Positions 21,749 through 32,827 of a stretch of 64,000 nucleotides of DNA are shown here, in pieces (within the stretch, counting starts at the first letter, position 1; every line of letters begins with the position of its first letter). Position numbers and translations under genes: made by a program. The notes below the pieces were generated by a model. It ran no database searches. It saw nothing but the letters and a program-made list of their open reading frames with translations, and was not told the origin of the DNA. This DNA comes from Halisarca cf. caerulea (taxonomy: Eukaryota; Porifera; Demospongiae; Chondrillida; Halisarcidae): contig CAUJGJ010000397.1 of NCBI GenBank assembly GCA_963170055.1, positions 10,680,301-10,744,300 on the forward strand. Reading direction: 5' to 3'.

Positions 21749-24529
21749 ATATTAATATTATAGCTAGTAACTTGTGCCTAAATCTGAATTACTGTATATA
21801 CGCGTAATGTGTCTCACAATAAATAAAGTCAATCACATGCAGTTACGTAGCCTTCTTGGCCATAAATTTGGCCTTCTTCTCAGCCAACCATTCTGCTTGA
21901 GGGACTTGTCCTGGGGCATAAGGACAGTACCTATATCCCCGATACTGCGTGTGCCCCTCAGAGGACACAGGCTGGTTACACACACTGCAGCAGTAGACCT
22001 TCCGCTTCGCTATTGTGTCCTCGTCCTTGCCAGCCCACGAAGAGGTTTCTGGTGAATTCTTTGTTGGAATTGTACAGGGCGCTTGTCATATTCCAAGAGG
22101 GCACCATATGCTTCCACAATCCTCTGAGCCTGTGCAGCAGTCACCAATAACCCTTTTGGTGCAATGAGGGCTAGCGCCAAAGCATCCACCTTATCCCACC
22201 CAGGAATACCACAGCTGTCCGTTGCATCTTGTTCCACCTCAATCCCTTCTGAATCCTATAAATAGATACAATAGGAATTGTAATTCATGCATATATCTAT
22301 ACGCTTACATGTATATTAACTACTGTATACGTATAAAGGTACTTATGTATACTAGTAGTCTATATCAGACATGCGCATTTCTAAAGTACATACTAGACTA
22401 TGCAACAAAAACTCACCTCTTCTTCTTCTTCTATACTTTCACTGTCGCTGTGAGAAGGTGGTGCCACAGTCAAGGGGTTTTCAACAGCATCAGCAGGGAT
22501 GTGGACTGGCAAATCCTCGACTTCTTCTCTGAACTCCTCAAATCCCTCATCAATCTGCGCAGCAACATCCATGTCCCCTGTGATCAGCTCATCACCAGAC
22601 TGCCGGTAGAGATACTCTACCCCAAAAAATTCCCCGGTGTACTGTGCTAGTGGCTGATAAGATGGCAGCAGATTCTTGTTATGCACAGATTCACTCAGGG
22701 ACCCCCTGCAGAATCTGCCGGAGACAATGCTGCCTTGGTACGAGCTCCATTCCACCTAGTGATACCGTCAAGCAGATATGCCTGGAAGTTCACAGCATTG
22801 GCTGATGTGCCAGGAATGAACTTAACTAGGTGGGAATGGAAGCTCTCAAGAGATGTGGTCCCTCTCGCACAGCGATACACCGGTAAATTCAACCCCCCCT
22901 TCTTAAGGTGGCCAGTGATGGTATACAGCGGGATATCGGGTGGGTCTTGTAAGCATGCGACATGCTTCTTCTGTTCCATCCATATCTCTGATATTTCTTC
23001 ACGGAACAAAGGATTGCCGAGGGTGTCAGTGGCTGAGGAAAGAGACAAAAGAAGGGTCTCCATCAGCTGCACCGTTTTGTCTTCTCCTCTGGTCCTCCTC
23101 CTGCAGTGCCTTGCCAACTCTTCCCTGGTGACTGCCTTCCTCACTGCTGCACTGGAAGGATGTTGAATGCCAGCTGCCACAAGCTCTGCTTCCTTGGCCC
23201 TCAAGAGCTGTTGGTAGTCCTCGGCATCCCATTCAAAAATGCGTGAGGAGAGCTGGGACATGAATGTACCATAAAGGGGATGTGACTCAGTAGTGCAACC
23301 TTGGCCCATTCTCCGCATGAAATGCCAGGTGTCCAGCCGGATTTGGAGGTTTGGCCATCTGCAAAAGAGCTCGCTGAACTTACACTTGCTGCTGGTGGTT
23401 GTGCAGCAGTCCCTATCGGTGTAGAGGATGAGGGGATGTGGCTGCTGGTGCTTCTCATACCTATCCATCAGGCCACTGGCAAGCATTTGCAATGAATCCA
23501 AGCTCTCAGACGTGGTAAGAACACACTGTAGTATCTCCCCCTTCTTGTTCCCCACATTGGTCGCCATGTTGGCAGTGTTGGCAACAGTTCCCTGAAGCTT
23601 CTTGCACACCTTATAGGTGGAATCTATTTTGATGATGGTGCCATGGATGGATGTACCTGCTGCAAGAAGTGCAGGGAGTCTCATATATACATCCCATACA
23701 TAGGCTGCCAAGAAGTACTGTGCCTTGGGGAATGAGGGGAAAGGTGGTACTTCCTCATACTGAGGATTGGAATTAAGACCCTGGATACCACGTAAGTGGC
23801 GCTGGCAGTCACTGAGGTAGCTAACCTGTCTGTGGAGCCATTCCTCACTATGTAACTCACAGATGCTGTTCCTCAAGGCAGTAGGACTGTTGCCCAGGGT
23901 CCTGTTGCGAAGCAACGAGACAACAGCTTCATCACAAGCATACTTGTGAGTTAAAATGGCCGAAAATTGAGCCCTGACTCCGGGACTGAGTTGCGCCAGC
24001 ATCCTCTCATCCCATGCAAGGAAAGCACCTGAGTAAACCTTGCATTCCATCAACTCACATGCAAGGTAGTAGTGGCCTTTTATGTCTAGGACTTTCCGAC
24101 ATCTCCTGTACACCCCTTTGGAAGTGAGGGATTACTTGGGCCCACAGTTTGGACAGTGGAAGTCGTAAGCCCACATCTTCCTTGGCATCCAAAGAAAAAG
24201 GGGTGTCATGAAATAGTCCCCCGGATTTGGCTTGCCAGCAGACGTTGTACGTGCTGGTGGGTACCACCACAGCTTCAAATTTGGTGTTAGTTTGCCTTTG
24301 GAGACAAACAAGACACGGCCTAGCCAATTTCGGTATTGCTCAGCCACATTTATCCTCCATCCTTGCGGTAGACGAAGGCTAAAATCTGTTGGCTGCCTTG
24401 GTAGAGGTGAAGCCGATGGACGGGTGGGCAACGGAATCTAGTAATGTATGCATATATGCACATAATGACATGTCTAAAAGTATACACATGTGCACAAGTA
24501 CATACAAATGCTCAATGGCATGACACGTT

Positions 24530-24596
<67 letters not shown>

Positions 24597-24619
24597 AAAC
24601 ATACACGCACACTCACGTA

Positions 24620-24686
<67 letters not shown>

Positions 24687-24709
24687 AAACATACACGCAC
24701 ACTCACGTA

Positions 24710-24764
<55 letters not shown>
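24530..24764. repeat. (CA)n array with a duplicated block
   Basis: A CA tract contains the 33-base block from ATACACAAACATACACGCAC to CGTACTCA twice, about 118 bases apart, so the array grew by duplication of a larger unit. It lies in an intron of copy B. Confidence 0.9.
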
Positions 24765-24766
<2 letters not shown>

Positions 24767-24934
24767 CATGATTAAATTTATTTGCATACCTGTTGACCAG
24801 TAGGCACCATTTCAATGATGGGTACCTGGGTAGTTACTATTGGTTTAGTGGCTGTAGATGGTCCCGGAACCTACACAACACAAGTACACATACAAATGCT
24901 CAATGACCTGAAACTTTCACACAGACAGATGGGG

Positions 24935-24936
<2 letters not shown>

Positions 24937-24986
<50 letters not shown>

Positions 24987-25096
24987 ACACAAACACAGAC
25001 ACACACACAAACACAAACACAAACACACACAAACACACACAACACACACACACAAATACACACACACACACTCACTCTCTCTCTCTCTCTCACACA

Positions 25097-25145
<49 letters not shown>

Positions 25146-25151
25146 TCTCTT

Positions 25152-25186
<35 letters not shown>

Positions 25187-25240
25187 AACACAAACACACA
25201 CACACACACACACACACACTCACTCTCTCTCTCTCACACA

Positions 25241-25282
<42 letters not shown>

Positions 25283-25286
25283 AACA

Positions 25287-25371
<85 letters not shown>

Positions 25372-25396
25372 ACACAAACACACACACACACACATA
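24937..25396. repeat. Compound (CA)n/(CT)n array
   Basis: Alternating ACAC and CTCTCT tracts with AAACAC variants, about 460 bases, in an intron of copy B. Confidence 0.9.
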
Positions 25397-25667
25397 ATAT
25401 AATAGCGAGAGTGAAACATGTTATAAAGACCCCCCTCTTGTATGGGTCACCTGTCTATAGAGACCACATAGGCTAGTCCATGGTCCACCCTGGCAGTGAT
25501 ATATACTATTGCACTTCTGCGTAAGGATCACCTGTCTACAGAGACCACTATACACTGCATATAGTCCCCTTGAGTGGTCATTTTAGATGGGTTTCACCGT
25601 GATTAGATATACTGCTGTATTATAGCGTTGTAGGTAATGTTGTATAATTCAGATGATCATGAGTTAC
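25397..25667. other. Intron of copy B, short tandem similarity
   Basis: GGTCACCTGTCTATAGAGACCAC at 25444 and GATCACCTGTCTACAGAGACCAC at 25526 are near-identical, so a short unit of about 80 bases is duplicated. No coding content was seen. Confidence 0.5.
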
Positions 25668-26599
25668 ATTACCTGTTGACTAGCACTTGCTATCGGCTGA
25701 CCGTGGGGTTTTGTTTCTGGTGCACCAAGTGTAGTTGAGACCTGTACGAAAAATGAATATGAACATGAATAGTGTGTAGAAAACACATTTATTGCAAGTT
25801 GCCAAACCTGTTGACCAACAGCCAGAGCCAATCGTGTGGTTGTGGTTGACACAGGATCCTGAGGTGAGGATCCAACAGCTGCAACCATCTGAGGGGGTGG
25901 GGACCTTGCAGTTGGCATAGAATCCTGTGGTGCAAACCCAACAGCTGCAACCATCTGGGGGGTTGTAGTTGATGTGGATAGGACCTATTATAGTGTATAT
26001 AAAATATGTTGCAATAATCCAATACTATAATAATGATAATATTATTATTGTGTAGAGAACATAATTTCATGCTCATGCATGCTGCACACATATGCGTGCA
26101 CACATAGTGCATGCAGCAACTCCATACCTGGGTTTGACTACTCGTGTGCATGCTTCCTGGCTCCACGTCCATGCTGGCGATGTGTATTGAGGTGGAGGGA
26201 CCAGCTATCACAGGGCGTTTCTGAAAGTGTGCAATAGAACAGAACTCTTAATGCACGCGCCAGCTGCACAGCTGCAGTAGGCAGAACTCACTTTTACTTG
26301 GGGGTGATAGCCACAGGTACAGCGTATCAAGCGTCCGAATGGATCGTAATTTGCTGGATTACCTTGCTTTGGGCATTTGTCGATCTTTGCCACAGCGATA
26401 TCCCAGCGACTCCCTTTTGGCGGACGCTCGCCTCTTCCGAAGCTGTATTTACCTCATGCATACTGTTTGAGGCGCTCCACCCACTGCACTGTGCCAAGTC
26501 CTATCTTTGGTATGACTGACGCGAAAACGCGCTCTCAAACAACGCTGCAATGAGCAATATTCCTTTAGAGACAAAATCTCTGGAACGCAGGGACTGAAG

Positions 26600-26740
26600 A
26601 ATGACGTAGTGTTTGGCTAATGCTTCATTTGTCACGTGAAATGTTTCATTTGTCATGTGAAATGTTTCATTTGTCACGCGTTGTTTCAATTTGTCACGTG
26701 GTTGTTTCAAATGTTTCGAATGTTTCAAATCGGAGGTGAC
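26600..26740. promoter_or_regulatory. GTTTCA/TTTGTCACGTG repeat upstream of copy B
   Basis: Four TTTGTCAYGTG-type units, two or three containing the E-box CACGTG or CATGTG, alternate with TGTTTCA. They run into AATCGGAGGTGACTTCGGCC and AGTGAGCGCTG, matching the sequence upstream of copy A. A conserved position upstream of both copies fits a promoter or element terminus; which of these is not decided. Confidence 0.45.
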
Positions 26741-26764
26741 TTCGGCCAACAGTGAGCGCTGCAT

Positions 26765-26899
26765 TCAGAAAGACAAGGACAAGCAAAGTACAATTGCTTT
26801 GCTTTCAATTACCTTTCACCGAAGAAGAGAAAGGATAAATGGGCAGGCAGCATCTATATCAGATGTTCTTAAGACATTCCCCTGCTTCGAGAATAATGT

Positions 26900-26903
<4 letters not shown>
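26765..26903 (+). pseudogene. SAMD3-like exon fragment
   Basis: The + strand reads TFHRRRERINGQ, then ASISDVLKTFPCFEN. This matches the pattern of SAMD3-like C-terminal regions (TF..RR..I......V.DVL..FP.L). It starts a few bases after copy B similarity ends and is cut by a (CA)n tract at 26901. It may be the continuation of the same gene remnant seen at 10.4 kb, displaced by the inserted elements, or part of a different copy. Confidence 0.45.

Positions 26904-26945
<42 letters not shown>
26901..26945. repeat. (CA)n microsatellite
   Basis: About 22 uninterrupted CA units, directly after the SAMD3-like exon fragment. Confidence 0.95.
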
Positions 26946-26947
<2 letters not shown>

Positions 26948-28317
26948 TTTTACTTACTTTTTTCACTTCCTCATCTTTTTCCTTTTGCTATATATTGAGG
27001 AAGTAAGAGAATGTAAATTCACCAGCAGGCCTTCACACACTGTAAATGTTCTAACACATGCATATGTACACAAAAGTTAAACAATTCTATTACTGTCATA
27101 GTTACATTGTTCACCAATATTGAACTCACTAATTCTTCCTCATATATAGCTGCTTTTCTTTCCTGTGAACATGAAGATATAACATCATTTACAACAGAGG
27201 ACATTACAGGAATACACGAACATTCACATGCATGTAGAAAAAACCCAGGCATGTAAAAACATATATCGAATAATAGTATATACATAATATATACATTTTA
27301 ATCTCATGCAAGTCATGCAGGTTCTCTTACAATGTTGTCTTTTTTGACTTTTATCTACAAACAATAGTAAGAACAAGAATATAATATAAGAATAAATTTG
27401 ATTTGTGAAAGTCAAAACCATTGACTTAGAACACAAAAAATTATATGGCTAACAAAGTATTGCCGTGGTGAGAAGGTCATTTTTAATAATTTTTTGAGCA
27501 TGCAAGAGCAAGGAGATGCATGGCATAGAATAAGTCGTAAACTTGCATCTATGCAGACACTAGTTGAAAAGATTCCCTACAACAGGCAATAAACTAAATC
27601 ACAATGCTAACCTATAGAGTTTAAAACTCTTACCATTAACCCCAAGAAAAAACCTGGTACTAAAGTTGCAGCAGCAAGTGCAATGCTGCTGCAACCAACA
27701 TCTATTTGTGTGAAAATTAGAATAATATAAACAGCAAAATTCGAAATAAACACATATACACTTTTAACATTGTAGTTTGCTTTGAACGTACCACAAAAAC
27801 AAGAAAGTTTTGAAGTTCCATTGCCAGAGCCAGCCGCAAATTAAATAAAATGCTGCAGAGAATGCGTGCAATGGAATTTCAGATAATTTGCAGCTGTTAT
27901 TCATCGAAAAGCCATTCTCAACTGGTCCTTCGATTGTCTTTGTCTTCCTCTGTATTTCTAAGTGCATTTCTTCGGGTTTGATAAAGTCTTGTCATACTGT
28001 AGAGCATGGTAAGCAAGTTTTGGTTCCTCTTCTTGCATTGTGTGGCGGAATTGTTGTGTAACCATGCATTGGGGTCAAAGGTTGATAGTTGCGACAGAAC
28101 ATGTTGGCCACATGTCTGTGACAATTACTAGGACTAGTACTAATCTGATGTGGCCAGTCCAGCGGAAGTAGCACAGCTCAATTGAGACTTACATAGATCT
28201 CAATGATCGTACTACGGACTACTTGTGGCCAATTTTTGATACCTTGTGCACCTTAGCACGGAAAAAATATTACTATAACATGCTGACTATATTGATCTGC
28301 TGAAAGATCACATTGTA
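26946..28317. other. Anonymous DNA
   Basis: AT-rich. Read on both strands with no supported gene, splice pattern or terminal repeat. Confidence 0.4.
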
Positions 28318-28930
28318 CCGTACGCGCTCTAATTTTCGCGGGCCTAAACTTTCGCGGTTTTCGCGGATTGGAAGCCATCCGCGAAAGTTTAAATCAGCGA
28401 AAAGTTTGAAATCTTGCGCAGTGATATAAAATAGCCGTCGCAATGATATAAAATGGCTGTCGCTGAACAGCGAGCAGCGCTGTCGACGCCTTGTTGTATT
28501 CTTATTAGATCCATGATGATATACCTAATATAGGTGTGAAAGAAGGTATAGTCTTGTCCGTGGCCTTTATTTTGTCTTCGTTTGCGTTCTCATGTGCCTG
28601 TAGCTACCTGACGGTGATTGAAGAATGTTGCCCGATTCGTTCGTTTTTGGTTCGCAAGCGTCTGGACTTCCTAGATTTGGAGCAAGTTGTCCCATCAAGC
28701 ATGGCAGATGTTGTTAGAAAAGAAATATGCAACAATTCGGAGGAAGAAACCGCTCATGTGTCTGTGTCATTGCCCGGCCAGTTTGGCTTGACAATCATTA
28801 AAACTTTAGAGTGCCAATTGCGATCTAGGGTCTACTCAGGTCTATCACTAGTTAACTTGAACAAAAAAAACAGAGGCACTGGATGGGGATCCGCGAAAGT
28901 TTAAGCCCGCGAAAATTAGAGCGCGTACAG
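28318..28930. mobile_element. 613-bp miniature element with GC-rich terminal repeats and TA site
   Basis: The left end starts CCGTACGCGCTCTAATTTTC and the right end is its near-perfect inverse over about 40 bases, ending GAGCGCGTACAG. TA flanks both sides. The terminal repeat contains several CGCGAAA motifs, and a further inverted CGCGGATTGG/CCATCCGCG pair lies just inside. An open frame (28536-28904, + strand) has a hydrophobic start and no motif that I recognise. Confidence 0.75.
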
Positions 28931-29361
28931 TATATTCTGTTCTCCATTCTATAGCTACACATTTAAGTGATTCTGGCGGATCACACAACGGTACACCTGT
29001 ACCATTATATATCTAAGTATTTTATTGCACCTTTTTTATTTTGGATTGGAGGAGTTTTCTTGCAGACCCTAGTTAAAATGAATCCAATCCTCTGGGATGC
29101 AAAGCATGCCTACTTCCTTGTGGTGCATCCTGGGACTACTATTATTATAATAGTGCAGAATGACATGCGTATTAACTTTCATTGAGATTGTCACTGTCAT
29201 TTATAATTAATAAAATTTACTAGATCATGATCCCAATATATTATCTGGATTATTTAATGCTAAAACTTGACATACACACACACACACATACACACACACA
29301 CATTTTATAAATATACACCACTACACAGATCCATGCATTTCTCAGGGATCTTTCAATTTTG
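28931..29361. other. Anonymous DNA with short CA tract
   Basis: No gene is supported. A short ACACACATAC tract lies at about 29272-29300. Confidence 0.4.
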
Positions 29362-29420
29362 TGAGGATGATCTCCAAGTGATTCAAGTTTCCAAGGCTGT
29401 AGGCGGCCCACGAGTTTTTT
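29362..29420 (+). mobile_element. 3' end fragment of family 2 hairpin element
   Basis: ATGATCTCCAAGTGATTCAA and then GGCTGTAGGCGGCCCACGAG match the 3' stem-loop of the other family 2 copies. The match stops within the T run where the next copy begins. Confidence 0.6.
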
Positions 29421-29732
29421 GGGCCGCCGGAAGACGGCCCTATATTGTTTTTACTTTCACCGGAAGTGTCCGGAACGTCCGTAACGATGTCAATATATAT
29501 ATATATATATATATATATGTCAACAACATGACGGACGCGAAGTCGGTATGTAATCTTTTGGCTATATTTCGGTGAAATTCATTTGTCTGCTCCTGCTTTT
29601 ATCAGCGAAGAGTCTTTTCGACCAGAAGAGTTCTTCGTAGTATTATTTTAGTCAATAACGACGATTTCCAAGCGATTCGAGTTTCCAGGGCCGTAGGCGG
29701 CCCATGAGCTTTTAAACTCGAATCGCTTGTTT
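29421..29732 (+). mobile_element. Hairpin/(TA)n element family 2, copy 1
   Basis: GGGCCGCCGG pairs with a CGGCCC in a 5' hairpin, followed by TATTGTTTTTACTTTCACCG, a (TA)n tract and GTCAACAACATGACGGACGC. The 3' stem-loop has GCGATTCGAGT, GGCCGTAGGCGGCCC and an AACTCGAATCGC arm, ending CTTGTTT. A T run precedes the 5' hairpin, as in the other copies. Confidence 0.7.
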
Positions 29733-29966
29733 AAACTTGAATCATTTGTTGTACTGAATATGTGATGTGTGTACATGTGTGTACATGATGTGAATATATG
29801 TGTGCATATGCATGGCATTTAGGGTACATGTACATACTTTCGCTAAATTTTTTCCTTCGCAGGAGTTGGAGACACAGGAAGTGAATATGTATTTAAATGA
29901 AGATTCCAAGATAAATATGATGAATGTTTTTATGCATTTGTAATACATTGACTGTTGAATTATATA
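29733..29966. other. Short spacer
   Basis: AT-rich DNA between two family 2 copies, with no supported feature. Confidence 0.4.
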
Positions 29967-30089
29967 TTTTTGAGCTGCCAGGAAGCAGCCCCATCCCCCT
30001 TTTCACACGGGCCCTGCGATCCGGATCGTGATCCGGATTCTAATGCCGATCGCGGAAGTGGCGATTATTTGCTTTCACACGGGCTTGGG

Positions 30090-31418
30090 ATGTTTGCGGT
30101 GAATGAATATAATTATAGACCAATTGGAAAAATGGCGATCACAAGTACAACCAGTATAACCGTCCTATTTCTCGGTCTATGTTTTAGTCTCCTTTCATTG
30201 ATTTTGATCCAGCAAATTCGTAGAAAGTCCATTTTAAGGCGTAAGAGAAGACTGCTGTTATCCAGAAGAAGAGCTGTGTCTGCGTACTACAAGCGGGTAG
30301 AACAGACAAGGCATATCGCTGCCGCTGTGGGAGCCGACTTTGTTTTGAGGAATTCCATTCCAAGGCGAACCATTTGGGCACGATGTAGAAGCCAAGCGTT
30401 TAGAGAAGTAATCTCGGGATGGACTAATAGCGAATGGAAAGCAAATTTCCGTGTGAGCAGAGAAATGTTTTCTCATTTGTGTGAAGAGTTACGAGTCAAG
30501 CTTCAACGCAGCAGTACTATTCGTCGCGCTGTTCCAGTTGAAACTAGAGTGGCAGTGGCCCTATGGAGACTTGGTACTAATGTGGAATATCGTACGATTT
30601 CACATCTATTTGGAATAGGCATTTCCACAGCCTGCAACATCACACACCAAGTGTGTGATGCCATTGTCACTCATCTTTTGAAGAAGTACATCAACATACC
30701 ACAGGGGAACAGTGCTTCTGAGATAGTGAGACAGTTTGAAGAGAAATGGGGGTTCCCTCAATGTTTTGGAGCGGTGGATGGCTCTCATGTCCCTATTATC
30801 CCACCTTCTGAACACGCCACCGATTACTACAACCGCAAAGGATACCATTCAATCGTCCTTCAAGCTTTAGTGGATCCCAATTATCGCTTCATGAATGTGT
30901 ATGTGGGGTGGCCGGGTAGTGTTCACGATGCTAGAATATTTGTGAATTCAGACGTGTACACCAAAGGCGAAGCTGGTACACTTCTACCAAACAGCACACG
31001 TGTATTTTCAGGTGTTCCTGTACATGTGGTAATTCTGGGTGATCCGGCATACCCAATGTTACCATGGCTCATCAAGCCATATTCTGGTAGTGGACTGACA
31101 GCAAAGCAGCAAAATTTTAATGCACGTCTCAGTAGGGCCCGCGTTGTAGTGGAGTGTGCATTTGGTAGATTGAAGGGCAGGTGGCGGTGTCTTCTTAAAA
31201 GAAATGACATCAGGATTGAATCCTTGACAACTTTGGTCATGGCCTGCTGCATATTGCATAACATGTGTGAGGTCCACCAGGACAGCTTCAATGAGCAATG
31301 GCTAGATGAAGAAGTTTGTTTGTCTCATTCAACCGGGTCAACACCCAACAGCTCACCTAGCAGTTCCACTGCAACAGTCATCAGGGATGCCTTATGTGAC
31401 TACGTTGACACACACTAA
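30090..31418 (+). CDS. Harbinger (HARBI1-like) DDE transposase
   Basis: This nuclease cuts and joins transposon ends together with a Myb/SANT-like partner. The open frame reaches left of the element, so the start must be internal: ATG at 30090 (MFAVNEYNYRPIGKM) or 30132 (MAITSTTS). I chose the first; the second gives 428 residues. Visible features are a hydrophobic stretch and a basic region near the N terminus, a helix-turn-helix-like segment (VEYRTISHLFGIGISTACNI), and the DDE core: FGAVDGSHVPI (first Asp), VGWPGSVHDARIF (second Asp) and VVVECAFGRLKGRW (Glu). The length fits the family, and no stop or frameshift is present. It converges on the partner gene about 140 bases away. Confidence 0.93.
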   Translation: MFAVNEYNYRPIGKMAITSTTSITVLFLGLCFSLLSLILIQQIRRKSILRRKRRLLLSRRRAVSAYYKRVEQTRHIAAAVGADFVLRNSIPRRTIWARCRSQAFREVISGWTNSEWKANFRVSREMFSHLCEELRVKLQRSSTIRRAVPVETRVAVALWRLGTNVEYRTISHLFGIGISTACNITHQVCDAIVTHLLKKYINIPQGNSASEIVRQFEEKWGFPQCFGAVDGSHVPIIPPSEHATDYYNRKGYHSIVLQALVDPNYRFMNVYVGWPGSVHDARIFVNSDVYTKGEAGTLLPNSTRVFSGVPVHVVILGDPAYPMLPWLIKPYSGSGLTAKQQNFNARLSRARVVVECAFGRLKGRWRCLLKRNDIRIESLTTLVMACCILHNMCEVHQDSFNEQWLDEEVCLSHSTGSTPNSSPSSSTATVIRDALCDYVDTH

Positions 31419-31561
31419 GCATGTAACTACTTTAATTTCTGTAAACGTGCATAAGCATGCAAAGCAAGCATACTTCAAAACCTTTTCCTGATATTATTAT
31501 TAATAATAATTATAATAATAATAGGAGGAAATGTACAAATCCCCAAGAAAAAACTGTTACA

Positions 31562-32827
31562 CTAATTGGTGTTTGGCTCCATTGCACCAGTGGAGGTGTT
31601 TAGATCCTCGCCCAAATAATGTGGTATATTTGCTGGCTGGGGGTCTCCTGCAGTAGATGTAGGCACAGGTGGGGGAGGACTACCTGCACTGTAGTGTGCT
31701 ACAGGTGTCGGAGGGTGTCCTGGTTGGTACAGTGCAACAGATGTTGGATGATACCCTGGTGGATATGGTGCCACTGGTGGAGGATTTCCCAGTGGATATG
31801 GTGCCAAAGGTGGTATAGGTTGTCCAGACATGTATGGTGCAACCATTGCAGGAGTACCAGATGGATAGTTGCCCATAAATGTACTCATAAACTGGGACAT
31901 GACATTCAACATACCACTCATTGTGCTCAACAGTTTGTCGTCCCTCTCTTCAGCCTTCTTCTCAAGTTCTTTCTCACGTTTCTCTTGTTCTTTCTCTCTT
32001 TTCTCCCTTTCCTCTCGTTCTTCTGCTTGAGCATCCAAGATCTCCCGCACCATTGTACTAGCAGCCCTCTCTGCTCGTTGAATGTTGGTCACTCGCACTC
32101 TTCTCTTCTTTGGGACTGGTGTACCATCTGTTGTCCTGGATGATGGTCTGGTGGCCTTTGAAGCAGATGGTGTCACAGTGGTAGGCGTAACAACTGTAGT
32201 AGAAGTACCCAATGGCATGGTTGTTGCTGGGGTAGACACAACACTACTTGTGGATGTTGTCACAACATGTGAAAAGGGGGCATAGCTGTCCTCCACTGGC
32301 ACAGGTTCTTGACTGGAACAGACACCACTAATGTCTACAAAGCCACTATTGGTAGGGCTGGCAAGTGGTGTTGAGTGACTGCTGTGGCTGGTTGAGGATG
32401 CAGTGGTAGATACATCAGTGACTGTGTCATCCACAGTAGTGACCGCGGGTATAGTTGCAGAATCAAGCAAATGCACAGGTGATACATTTGCTCTGGTGGC
32501 CATAACTTTATCGAGGACTTCAAAATACGGAAAATCGGCCGGCAAATCTGCATCTTCATCTGACTCGCACCCTTCACCGCTCTTCCTCGCTTTATCTTTT
32601 ATCTCCTTATACTTCTTTTTGAGTGCTTTGATTTTTGTTCGACATTGATCAACCGTACGCTGAAATCCTGCCTTGGCCAGTTCCTCAACTACAATTCGAA
32701 ACGCGTTGGGATTCCGAGGAGAGATATTAATCAATCTCTGAATACGATCCTCGCACCATACTTGCAAAAGTAGCTTCGTTTCTCGCTCGCTCCAGGTTCT
32801 TCCCTTTTCCGCCATTTTTCTTTGCAC
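31562..32827 (-). CDS. Harbinger Myb/SANT-like DNA-binding protein
   Basis: 421 residues, an open frame with ATG (a second ATG at codon 5 is also possible). The N terminus (about residues 5-95) is a Myb/SANT-like trihelix domain: WSERETKLLLQVW, RNPNAFRIVVEELAKAGF and QCRTKIKALKKKYKEIKD. An acidic patch (CESDEDADLPADFPYFEVL) and a Ser/Thr-rich linker follow. A charged Glu/Lys/Arg coiled coil (about residues 265-300) precedes a proline-rich tail with repeated PPxxPxxxY-like motifs. In this superfamily such proteins bind the nuclease and the terminal repeats and help nuclear import; that role is known for the family and inferred here. It is the second gene of the 3-kb element. Confidence 0.9.
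   Translation of the reverse strand: MQRKMAEKGRTWSERETKLLLQVWCEDRIQRLINISPRNPNAFRIVVEELAKAGFQRTVDQCRTKIKALKKKYKEIKDKARKSGEGCESDEDADLPADFPYFEVLDKVMATRANVSPVHLLDSATIPAVTTVDDTVTDVSTTASSTSHSSHSTPLASPTNSGFVDISGVCSSQEPVPVEDSYAPFSHVVTTSTSSVVSTPATTMPLGTSTTVVTPTTVTPSASKATRPSSRTTDGTPVPKKRRVRVTNIQRAERAASTMVREILDAQAEEREEREKREKEQEKREKELEKKAEERDDKLLSTMSGMLNVMSQFMSTFMGNYPSGTPAMVAPYMSGQPIPPLAPYPLGNPPPVAPYPPGYHPTSVALYQPGHPPTPVAHYSAGSPPPPVPTSTAGDPQPANIPHYLGEDLNTSTGAMEPNTN

Larger units (their letters stand above)
21841..26530 (-). pseudogene. Copy B: DUF6729-like / DDE transposase-like gene
   Basis: Same organisation as copy A. Exons are about 26292-26530 (CTCGYHPQVK-type end), 26128-26220, 25808-25984, 25673-25741, 24790-24870, 22417-24437 and 21841-22255. 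The main exon keeps IIKIDSTYK, LILYTDRDCC, RLDTWHFMRR and TTSLESFHSHL. Unlike copy A, about 1 kb coding the Ser/Thr-rich segment is deleted: PLRG runs directly into the sequence before the final Cys cluster. Stops are at 26454-26456 (TGA where copy A has Arg) and 24132-24134 (TAA where copy A has Arg). A small deletion near 22700-22740 shifts the frame. Introns contain the large CA arrays. Because the two copies differ in their lesions, they decayed independently. Confidence 0.6.

Noticed and set aside
28536..28904. Gene inside the 613-bp miniature element
   Set aside because: The frame starts at a non-ATG codon, has no recognisable domain and runs into the terminal repeat.
29955..30089. Extended N terminus of the Harbinger transposase
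   Set aside because: The open frame begins outside the element and runs through the terminal repeat, so these codons are not part of the gene.
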